Shown here: in pieces, positions 1-4,378 of the stretch
Numbering within the stretch: the stretch's first letter is position 1
How the letters are laid out: each line of letters starts with the position of its first letter
Origin: Caldisericaceae bacterium
GTDB taxonomy: Bacteria > Calditrichota > Calditrichia > Calditrichales > Calditrichaceae
Assembly: GCA_021160885.1 (NCBI GenBank)
Contig: JAGHBR010000399.1
Location: forward strand, 1 to 5,271
Direction of reading: 5' to 3'
Length of the DNA: 5,271 bases
Notes under the pieces: generated by a model
What the model saw: the letters and a program-made list of their open reading frames with translations, nothing else
What the model was told of the DNA's origin: nothing
Database searches by the model: none
Position numbers and translations under genes: made by a program

Positions 1-31
1 ATGTATGATAATATAATTACACATCCTTTTC

Positions 32-63
32 ACCTGTTGGTGGAATCCATTCCGCTGACAGGT
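32..63 (+). other. Hairpin-forming sequence of unknown role
   Basis: ACCTGT (32-37) pairs with ACAGGT (58-63), and the stem continues inward through TGGT/GCTG, which pair only if G-U wobbles are allowed, to GGAA/TTCC around a four-base loop. This gives about 14 continuous base pairs in RNA. No U-tract follows, so it is not a standard terminator. An open frame runs from base 1 to a TAG at 79-81 across it (26 codons) and could be the end of an upstream gene, but nothing recognisable is seen. The rest of 1-166 is AT-rich with no gene I can support. Confidence 0.3.
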
Positions 64-166
64 TACAAAGGACAAAAATAGTTGAAAATCTATCTTCAGA
101 TTTCCTGCATTTACAAGACAAATCTTAAAAAAATCATTTTTATATTAACAAAAGCCGGAAATAAAA

Positions 167-195
167 TTGATTTTTTCTTTGCAATTACGTATCTT
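167..195 (+). promoter_or_regulatory. Promoter of the ArsR-family/NifX-like unit
   Basis: A -35-like TTGATT (167-172) and a -10-like TATCTT (190-195) are separated by exactly 17 bases. The expected transcription start, near 202, falls inside the inverted repeat at 198-213. A protein bound there would block initiation, which fits autorepression by the ArsR-family product encoded next. Confidence 0.6.
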
Positions 196-197
196 TA

Positions 198-213
198 TTG
201 CACAATTTTGCAA
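198..213. promoter_or_regulatory. Probable ArsR-family operator, site 1
   Basis: This is a perfect dyad, TTGCA-CAATTT-TGCAA, lying two bases after the -10 element. The same arms and spacing return at 1183-1198, and variants occur at 1067, 1091, 2594 and 3226, in front of each transcription unit in the window. Winged-helix ArsR/SmtB dimers usually bind imperfect dyads of this size. Binding by the product of 231-569 is inferred. Confidence 0.65.
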
Positions 214-230
214 CATTGATAGGAGACAAA

Positions 231-569
231 ATGCCTCGAGGAATGAAAAAGGGCGCGAAAATGATGGGATCAATGACCGATCCCCGGGCGCGCTTTTTTA
301 TGGCTCTGGCCAGTGACCAGCGTTTGAGGATTTTACAACTTTTAAAAGAAGGTGAAAAAAATTCACAGGAAATCATTAGTGAATTACTGTTAGATCCTTC
401 AGTGGTTTCACGACATATTATGATGTTACGCAATGTGGGGCTGGTAGAAGCCTACAAGCAAGGCGTAACCATGTATTTTAAAATTGCCGATCCGCGTGTC
501 TTTGACATTATTGAACTGGCGACTAATATTACACGTGATTGGTTGAGTAAATTCAATGAATTTTTTTAG
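231..569 (+). CDS. ArsR/SmtB-family transcriptional repressor, cysteine-free
   Basis: This 112-residue protein has the ArsR winged-helix layout: a helical start (DPRARFFMALASDQRLRILQLL, here split as residues 17-26 and 27-38), a helix-turn-helix with recognition helix around residues 57-70 (PSVVSRHIMMLRNVGL), and a beta-wing at about 72-85 ending in MYFKI. The start is set by AGGAG at 221-225, five bases before the ATG. A longer reading from TTG at 198 would start inside the operator and lacks a ribosome site. There is no cysteine anywhere, so the classical ELCVCD metal site of ArsR/CadC is absent (it reads ELLLDP), and the last helix lacks the paired histidines of SmtB/CzrA. The first 15 residues are basic and Met-rich (M1, M5, M11, M12, M15). 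The ligand therefore cannot be predicted. It probably represses its own unit and the others carrying the same dyad. The next gene starts 32 bases downstream in the same operon. Confidence 0.88.
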   Translation: MPRGMKKGAKMMGSMTDPRARFFMALASDQRLRILQLLKEGEKNSQEIISELLLDPSVVSRHIMMLRNVGLVEAYKQGVTMYFKIADPRVFDIIELATNITRDWLSKFNEFF

Positions 570-601
570 AGAAGAAATAATATATTACGGAGGATATGAA
601 G

Positions 602-1021
602 ATGAAAGTAGCAATTGTCACCAACGATGGAGAATATGTAAGTCAGCACTTTGGCCGCTCGCGGTATTACAAAATTTACACCATTGAAAACAATGAAATC
701 CAAAATGTGGAAATGCGCGAACGCAGCACCGGGCATTTTGCCCCAGGCGCTCAAAATCACACACATCATGCAACTGAACATGTTGATCCCCAGGGAAGAC
801 ATGGCTACGGCCCGGAAGCTCAGAGTCGCCATGCTATGATGGCCCGTGAAATTGGCGACTGCGATGTTTTAATTGCCGGCGGCATGGGATCTGGCGCTTA
901 CGAAAGCTTTAAGGCTGCTGGTCTGGATGTTATTTTAACCGATATCGCCTGGATTGAAGAAGCCGTAACAGCCTTAATGGAAGGCAAATTACGTAACCTG
1001 GCCAGCGAAAGAACAGATTAA
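602..1021 (+). CDS. NifX/NifB-type dinitrogenase iron-molybdenum cofactor family protein (Nitro_FeMo-Co)
   Basis: A 139-residue cytosolic protein with the Nitro_FeMo-Co fold seen in NifX, NafY and the NifB C-terminus. It starts with a beta strand (MKVAIVTNDG), has the family's QHFGRS turn at residues 15-20 followed by YYKIYTIENNEI, and ends with the CDVLIAGGMGSGAYESF core (87-103) and a LDVILTD strand. The family binds iron-sulfur or FeMo-type clusters; stand-alone members occur widely in anaerobes without nitrogenase, often near MinD-type ATPases and small Met/Gly-rich proteins, where their role is unclear. An insert at about 45-77 is rich in histidine (H45, H53, H55, H56, H60, H67, H77), suggesting metal contact. 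The only cysteine is C87. The start at 602 is preferred over ATG 596 because GGAGG (589-593) is eight bases from the former and only two from the latter. It is cotranscribed with the upstream repressor; a terminator follows directly. Confidence 0.85.
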   Translation: MKVAIVTNDGEYVSQHFGRSRYYKIYTIENNEIQNVEMRERSTGHFAPGAQNHTHHATEHVDPQGRHGYGPEAQSRHAMMAREIGDCDVLIAGGMGSGAYESFKAAGLDVILTDIAWIEEAVTALMEGKLRNLASERTD

Positions 1022-1029
1022 TTTACAAT

Positions 1030-1057
1030 AGAGTCAGGGAAACCTGACTCTTTTTTT
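1030..1057 (+). terminator. Rho-independent terminator after the NifX-like gene
   Basis: A 9-bp perfect stem (AGAGTCAGG at 1030-1038 with CCTGACTCT at 1043-1051) closes on a GAAA tetraloop and is followed by a run of seven T (1051-1057). It lies nine bases past the stop codon and ends the ArsR/NifX-like unit. Confidence 0.93.
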
Positions 1058-1066
1058 GTATTTTTA

Positions 1067-1082
1067 TTGCATTTTTGCGCAA
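1067..1082. promoter_or_regulatory. Probable operator, site 2
   Basis: TTGCA-TTTTTG-CGCAA has the same arms and six-base spacer as site 1, with one mismatch in the right arm. It lies just beyond the terminator, more than 200 bases before the permease gene, and may be the distal part of that gene's control region. Confidence 0.45.
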
Positions 1083-1090
1083 TTGTTCTT

Positions 1091-1104
1091 TTGCATAGTT
1101 GCAA
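1091..1104. promoter_or_regulatory. Possible operator, site 3 (short spacer)
   Basis: TTGCA-TAGT-TGCAA has perfect arms but a four-base spacer, two shorter than site 1. The change of spacing would rotate the half-sites relative to one another, so it may be a weaker site or two independent half-sites. Its TTGCAT could act as a poor -35 with TATTCT (1114-1119) as -10, 17 bases away. Confidence 0.35.
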
Positions 1105-1131
1105 CTTCTTACTTATTCTTGAATCAAAGGA

Positions 1132-1266
1132 ATGAAGACAAAAATAAGCGTTGTGGCAGCGGTTAATTTTTTGAAATATTTATTGCAATTATGTGCAATT
1201 GCGTTATTTCAACTTACAACAACTGAGATAACCAAAGCTGTCTTGAAGTCAGTTTTAAAACGTTGA
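1132..1266 (+). CDS. Candidate 44-residue membrane peptide (uncertain)
   Basis: An open frame of 44 codons sits in the 274-base gap before the permease gene. The predicted peptide begins MKTKISVV, has one hydrophobic stretch at about residues 7-28 (including LLQLCAIALF) and a basic end (VLKSVLKR). Against it: AAAGG at 1126-1130 is only one base from the ATG, and the strong dyad 1183-1198 lies inside the frame, which suggests promoter DNA rather than coding sequence. No family is recognised. Apart from this frame and the dyads, nothing else is seen in 1058-1295. Confidence 0.18.
   Translation: MKTKISVVAAVNFLKYLLQLCAIALFQLTTTEITKAVLKSVLKR
1183..1198. promoter_or_regulatory. Probable operator of the permease unit, site 4
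   Basis: TTGCA-ATTATG-TGCAA is a perfect dyad with exactly the arms and spacing of site 1. It lies 97 bases before the permease start. A possible promoter overlaps it: TTGAAA (1171-1176) with TGCAAT (1194-1199) 17 bases away, but the -10 is poor, so the exact start of transcription is unclear. Repression by the ArsR-family protein is inferred from the shared motif. Confidence 0.6.
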
Positions 1267-1295
1267 TTAAAATTTTTGGAAGGAGATGATGTACA

Positions 1296-2309
1296 ATGAA
1301 ATTCTTTAAATTCCTTAAAGCACACATGTTTTCTTTGACCATTTCTTTAATGGTCGTTAGTACGATTTTAGGTATGTACTTTCATCCATTGTTCATGTCC
1401 TTAAAGCCGACGCTGTCTTTGGCCTTATTCGTCATGTTGTATCCAATGATGATTGGGGCAGATTTCCGCAGGTTGGGACAATTCAACACAAACGGTAAGT
1501 ACGTGATGAACAATTTGATTCTTAATATAATTATTAGTCCTTTACTGATTTATGCTTTACTGCAGTTAATACCGATTCAAAATCCTGCTTTTCTGGCGGG
1601 ATTGGTTCTGATTGCCGTTGCGCCCATGGCGGGTTCGGCAGCCGCCTTTACGGGCCTGGCAGGCGGTAATGTTCCGTTAACGCTTTTAGGAGTCACGTTA
1701 ACCTTGCTGATATCGATCTTTACGGTACCATTGTACACAAAGCTTTTGGTAGGTACGGTCATTTACGTGCCTGTAATGAAATTATTTTACAGTATTCTGA
1801 TTTATGTTGTTGTCCCGCTTATTCTGGGACAGCTAACGCGCTATATCTGGATTCGCCGAAAAGGCGAAGCGCATTTTAAGGCCAACAAAGAGATCCTTTC
1901 CGGAATTTCCATGATTGGCATGTACTGGATGGTTATCATGGTTTTTGGTCTTGAGGGCGCCATCGTTTTGCAACACCCTTCTTTGGCAGGCAAAGCCATC
2001 ATTATAATGCTCATTTTTTATGTGGTGTTGTTCTCCCTGGCTCTTTTGTTGGCAAAGTTATTCAAATTCACATATGCGGATATGGTCTCATTGTACTATT
2101 CTGTCTGCAAAAACATGTCTATTTCAACAGCGTTGGCCATTGCCAGCTTTGGGCCTTTAGGGGGCATTGGTACAGCCATGGGTGGCCCTTTTACCGATAT
2201 GTGGATGATGATTCTCTCGGTTCGTTTTCTGCCCAGGTTAAAAAGCTGGTTTAATGATGATAAGCCGGCGGATAAGAAAGAAACAATATTAAATGAAAAA
2301 ACTGTTTAA
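1296..2309 (+). CDS. BASS/ACR3-superfamily permease (bile acid:sodium symporter or arsenite-permease type)
   Basis: A 337-residue inner-membrane protein with about ten hydrophobic helices, the normal size and topology of the BASS/ACR3 superfamily. Landmarks are an early MLYPMMIGADFRRLG loop (48-61), the discontinuous-helix motif VLIAVAPMAGSAAA (104-117) followed by LAGGNVPLTLLGV, and the second crossing region CKNMSISTALAIASFGP (271-287). These match the two broken helices that form the substrate site in BASS proteins. True ACR3 arsenite exporters carry an essential cysteine after the first AP motif (APC); here it is APM (M111), and the only cysteine is C271. Arsenite export by the ACR3 mechanism is therefore doubtful, although the ArsR neighbour invites that label. 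Substrate is unknown. The ribosome site is AAGGAG at 1280-1285, ten bases from the ATG. The next gene starts 23 bases after the stop, so both form one operon under operator site 4. Confidence 0.85.
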   Translation: MKFFKFLKAHMFSLTISLMVVSTILGMYFHPLFMSLKPTLSLALFVMLYPMMIGADFRRLGQFNTNGKYVMNNLILNIIISPLLIYALLQLIPIQNPAFLAGLVLIAVAPMAGSAAAFTGLAGGNVPLTLLGVTLTLLISIFTVPLYTKLLVGTVIYVPVMKLFYSILIYVVVPLILGQLTRYIWIRRKGEAHFKANKEILSGISMIGMYWMVIMVFGLEGAIVLQHPSLAGKAIIIMLIFYVVLFSLALLLAKLFKFTYADMVSLYYSVCKNMSISTALAIASFGPLGGIGTAMGGPFTDMWMMILSVRFLPRLKSWFNDDKPADKKETILNEKTV

Positions 2310-2332
2310 CCAACAATATTAGGAGGTGTATG

Positions 2333-2536
2333 ATGTTTGGAATGAAAATGATGCGTAACGGCATGGGAAAATGGGGAGGTCGCAACTTTCCGTTTGCAAT
2401 GGGCCAGTTTACCGTAACCGATGAATTGGAGGCGCTTAAGCGCTACAAAGAACGTCTGGAATTTCATCGCCGCGAATTGGATGCGGAACTGGAATCCGTA
2501 GTAAAGCGCATTGACGAACTTTCTGTTAAAAAGTAA
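2333..2536 (+). CDS. 67-residue Met/Gly-rich head, coiled-coil tail protein
   Basis: A very small protein in two parts. Residues 1-24 are rich in Met, Gly and basic or aromatic residues (MFGMKMMRNGMGKWGG, then NFPFAMG). Residues 29-63 are strongly charged and helical (DELEALKRYKERLE and on), predicted coiled coil. It has no signal peptide and no cysteine. It is clearly related to the gene at 5125, sharing MFG at the start and DELEALK-x-Y-x-ERLE in the tail. The start at 2333 is chosen because AGGAGG (2321-2326) is six bases away; ATG 2330 is only three away. It resembles small proteins often found near stand-alone NifX-like genes (the DUF5320 type is similar in layout), but I cannot assign a family. 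The Met-rich head suggests a soft-metal ligand or a protein-protein docking tag; this is inference. It is the last gene of the permease operon. Confidence 0.75.
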   Translation: MFGMKMMRNGMGKWGGRNFPFAMGQFTVTDELEALKRYKERLEFHRRELDAELESVVKRIDELSVKK

Positions 2537-2560
2537 AAAGGGAGCACTGTTTCCCTTTTT
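2535..2560. terminator. Terminator after the permease operon
   Basis: AAAAAGGGA (2535-2543) pairs with TCCCTTTTT (2552-2560) around an eight-base loop. The A-tract before and T-tract after the GC part allow it to work in both directions. It overlaps the stop codon of the small gene and separates this operon from the secreted-protein gene. Confidence 0.85.
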
Positions 2561-2593
2561 AATCTGATGCGATCGGTCAAACTCACAAAATAT

Positions 2594-2611
2594 TTGCATT
2601 GATATGCGCAA
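2594..2611. promoter_or_regulatory. Possible operator of the secreted-protein gene, site 5
   Basis: TTGCA-TTGATATG-CGCAA has the same arms as site 2 but an eight-base spacer; an inner GCAT-TGAT-ATGC dyad is also present. It lies between the terminator and the gene at 2651. I see no convincing -35 or -10 pair (TATTTG at 2591 is a weak candidate -10). Confidence 0.4.
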
Positions 2612-2650
2612 ACGAGCATGTTTAAATCACTAAAAAGAAAGGAGCTAAAA

Positions 2651-3142
2651 ATGCGTCGTGTTTTAATTTTTGTAGGAACGCTTTTGGTATTAATCAGCCT
2701 TATGGTAAACATAACTTCGGCACAATCATTTAAGGGACATCCTGCTATGCTGCAAGAGGTGCAGGCGCCCAGAATTGAAAAATTAGCGGTACAAAAACTA
2801 AACGAGGCTAAACCTGCCACGCCTTTTATCGGACGGATGGGTAATGTTTATTTAGTGCCGTTTTTGGATAAAAATAATAATGTTATCTTTAGCCTGCGCA
2901 TCGACGCGCAAACCGGTGATGTGTTGGAATTGGGCAAACAGCCCTCTTCGATGGCATCTAACGGTAAACCTAAAATAAGCGCCAAGCAGGTAACCGATAA
3001 AGTAGAAGGGATTCACAAAAAACACTGTTTACGTATCGGAAAAATTTACAAAAATCCGCGAGGCATTTACTTTATCGAAGTGAAATGCGAAAAGGGGAAA
3101 ATTTTAGCCATGCTAAAATCGGATGGTGAAAAAATCTGGTAA
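2651..3142 (+). CDS. Secreted PepSY-like protein
   Basis: A 163-residue protein with an N-terminal signal peptide: two arginines, a hydrophobic core (VLIFVGTLLVLISLMV, residues 4-19) and a likely cleavage after ITSA (A24). The mature part appears to hold two similar alpha/beta units. The first, about 41-95, runs from a helix (RIEKLAVQKLNEAK) to strands NVYLVPFLDK and NVIFSLRIDAQTGDVLEL, the usual PepSY-like pattern with a closing TGxV turn. The second, about 110-163, has a helix (AKQVTDKVEGIHKK) and strands GIYFIEVK and KILAMLKSDGE. Two cysteines, C126 and C146, could form a disulfide or a metal site. PepSY-type domains are often inhibitory or substrate-handling modules outside the membrane; the exact role here is unknown. 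AAAGGAG (2638-2644) is six bases before ATG 2651, which rules against the upstream ATG 2618. No strong terminator follows. Confidence 0.7.
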   Translation: MRRVLIFVGTLLVLISLMVNITSAQSFKGHPAMLQEVQAPRIEKLAVQKLNEAKPATPFIGRMGNVYLVPFLDKNNNVIFSLRIDAQTGDVLELGKQPSSMASNGKPKISAKQVTDKVEGIHKKHCLRIGKIYKNPRGIYFIEVKCEKGKILAMLKSDGEKIW

Positions 3143-3195
3143 AATAAGTGGTTCGATTTCTTTAAAGAATTTCTGAAAAAAGTCAAAAAAAACAG

Positions 3196-3225
3196 TTGAC
3201 AATTGGATTTTTATTATTATATTAT
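3196..3225 (+). promoter_or_regulatory. Promoter of the interrupted unit D
   Basis: A consensus TTGACA (3196-3201) is followed after 18 bases by TATTAT (3220-3225, five of six matches). This is the best promoter in the window. It points at the insertion sequence starting at 3283; without that element, the first gene would be the small protein now at 5125. Confidence 0.65.
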
Positions 3226-3241
3226 ATGCTTATTTGCGCAT
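3226..3241. promoter_or_regulatory. Possible operator of unit D, site 6
   Basis: ATGCT-TATTTG-CGCAT is 16 bases long with the same geometry as sites 1, 2 and 4: NTGCN, a six-base spacer, then a matching right arm. It directly abuts the -10 element and covers the expected start of transcription, the same placement as site 1. Confidence 0.45.
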
Positions 3242-3282
3242 GTTAGTAATAATGGAGTTTTTAAAAACTTAAAGGATTATTG

Positions 3283-3298
3283 GTAGTGTCAAAAGTTT
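3283..3298 (+). repeat. Left terminal inverted repeat of the insertion sequence
   Basis: GTAGTGTCAAAAGTTT here is the exact reverse complement of 5084-5099. It is the end distal to the transposase start. A related sequence, read on the minus strand from 3448 (GGTAGTGAAACATTTC), lies inside the element within the large palindrome. Confidence 0.88.
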
Positions 3299-3304
3299 CA
3301 TGAA

Positions 3305-3334
3305 AAAATGAAAGAAAAGAAAATGAAAGATTTT
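3305..3334 (+). repeat. Short purine-rich tandem repeat
   Basis: AAAATGAAAGA occurs at 3305-3315 and again at 3320-3330, a 15-base period. It lies between the left inverted repeat and the long palindrome. It is low-complexity and no role is evident. Confidence 0.4.
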
Positions 3335-3461
3335 CCTTTCCGAATGGTAGCATAAGATACAATTTTATCCTCATTTGTCAAGATCAGGCCTACGGTGCCT
3401 GCGGCAATCTTGACAAATGAGTCTAAAAATTTGAAATGTTTCACTACCATTCGGAAAGGAA
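3333..3461. repeat. Long nested palindrome in the tail of the insertion sequence
   Basis: An outer perfect 18-bp inverted repeat (3333-3350 with 3444-3461) encloses an inner perfect 15-bp repeat (3370-3384 with 3407-3421), which encloses a small CAGGC/GCCTG hairpin (3385-3389 with 3397-3401). The segments between outer and inner arms also pair partly (AATTTTA with TAAAAATT). The whole could fold as one stem of about 50 bases with small internal loops. It lies downstream of orfB. It may be a terminator or insulator of the element, or a second palindromic element inserted in its tail. On the minus strand, TTGACA (3376-3381) and TATCTT (3354-3359), 16 bases apart, form a possible leftward promoter inside it; this is weak. 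Confidence 0.85.
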
Positions 3462-3517
3462 TAGACTGGAAAGAGAATAAACAGGATAATCAAAAATAAC
3501 TGTTCTTTGACAAATAT

Positions 3518-4378
3518 TCAGGCTGCCATTTGCAAAATTTTAGCCCATTTACCTTGAATGAACTGAATAGATTGCAGCTGTGGTATTTCGATAGGTGTAT
3601 GGTAATTAAGACTTTTATGTGGCCTTAAGAAGTTGTAGTGAGTGACGAAAAGGACCAGTTTACAGACAGCCACATTAACACTATTGAAGCCATTTTGCTC
3701 TTGAATATGATATTTAAAGGTACGATTCAAGCGTTCAATCATTTGCTTAAAAGCTCGAAATTCTTCGGATTCGGCATCAAGGTTTTTTAGGCCAATGACT
3801 TTTTTCAAGGTAAGAGTAAAGGTTTTGATTTGAGCGTTAACGAAATGAAGTGCAGCCATATAAGAAGGATTTCCGTCAGTAACCAGAGTAATATCCAGGT
3901 TTTTAGAGATATTGAAGATCATGTCAAACAAAACGGTAATGGCTGGCTTGACGGAACGATTGTCAGAAAAATGGTAAGCGACAATTTTCCTTGAAACAGA
4001 TGAGGTAACTATCCAGGCATAATGCCAGGTACCTTGAACTTTGACATAGGTTTCATCACCAGCCAATATGCCATCGATCTGACCTTTAAATTTTTGATTG
4101 AAGTGATGGCAATAATAAGCGGCGGACTGCACATAATTGAGCACGGTTTGATGAGAGATTTTAATGCCCCAGATTTGACGCAACATATGAGCGGTTTTGC
4201 GGGCCGTGATGGCATAGGAGATATGAAGCGTAAGAACAAGAGCCAGAACATGGATATTATTGTGGATTTTATTTAAATCGACTTTGGGCTTGATAGGTTG
4301 GGCGGTTTTCAACTGATCAGGTTGATAATGATATTCGCGATATTGATAACAGACTTTAAATTGCGAGGAGCGTTCCAT
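3518..4378 (-). CDS. Transposase orfB, DDE catalytic domain
   Basis: This 286-residue frame holds the catalytic part of the transposase. A helix-turn-helix-like segment (MLRQIWGIKISHQTVLNYV) lies at 65-83. The RNase H-fold core shows the likely acidic triad D108 (in AGDETYVKV), D168 (in LVTDGNPSY) and E215 (in QMIERLNRTFK), followed by the HYNFLRPHKSL motif (247-257) typical of rve-type and IS6/IS240-like transposases. The frame is intact. It probably is not translated mainly from ATG 4378, which lacks a good ribosome site; a -1 shift at the A6C heptamer (4390 to 4384) would enter this frame two codons before that ATG and yield a fusion with orfA. The nearest upstream stop in this frame (4393-4391) immediately precedes the heptamer. 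With both apparent shifts bridged, the full protein would be 483 residues. Confidence 0.88.
   Translation of the reverse strand: MERSSQFKVCYQYREYHYQPDQLKTAQPIKPKVDLNKIHNNIHVLALVLTLHISYAITARKTAHMLRQIWGIKISHQTVLNYVQSAAYYCHHFNQKFKGQIDGILAGDETYVKVQGTWHYAWIVTSSVSRKIVAYHFSDNRSVKPAITVLFDMIFNISKNLDITLVTDGNPSYMAALHFVNAQIKTFTLTLKKVIGLKNLDAESEEFRAFKQMIERLNRTFKYHIQEQNGFNSVNVAVCKLVLFVTHYNFLRPHKSLNYHTPIEIPQLQSIQFIQGKWAKILQMAA

Noticed and set aside
1..81. 26-codon frame from base 1 to TAG
   Set aside because: Too short, no ribosome site visible and no recognisable sequence; may be the end of an upstream gene but cannot be supported.
198..230. Extension of the ArsR-family protein to a TTG start at 198
   Set aside because: It begins inside the operator and at the expected transcription start, with no ribosome site; ATG 231 has AGGAG at good spacing.
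596..601. ATG 596 as start of the NifX-like protein
   Set aside because: Only two bases from GGAGG; ATG 602 is eight bases away and begins the family's MKVAIVT strand directly.
566..832. Minus-strand frame and overlapping plus-strand frame across the NifX-like gene
   Set aside because: Shadows of a gene with clear family motifs.
2618..2650. ATG 2618 as start of the secreted protein
   Set aside because: It would put eleven charged residues before the signal peptide and lacks a ribosome site; AAAGGAG serves ATG 2651.
2306..2820. Minus-strand frames opposite the small gene and the secreted-protein gene
   Set aside because: They cross a terminator and intergenic DNA and oppose genes with clear starts; no family features.
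3158..3169. Palindrome TTCTTTAAAGAA after the secreted-protein gene, considered as terminator
   Set aside because: All AT-rich with no loop and no following T-tract.
3256..3269. Palindrome AGTTTTTAAAAACT just left of the insertion sequence
   Set aside because: Low-complexity AT sequence; resemblance to the right end of the element is too short to call a remnant end.
4022..4276. Plus-strand frame inside orfB
   Set aside because: Antisense shadow of the DDE domain with no ribosome site or recognisable features.
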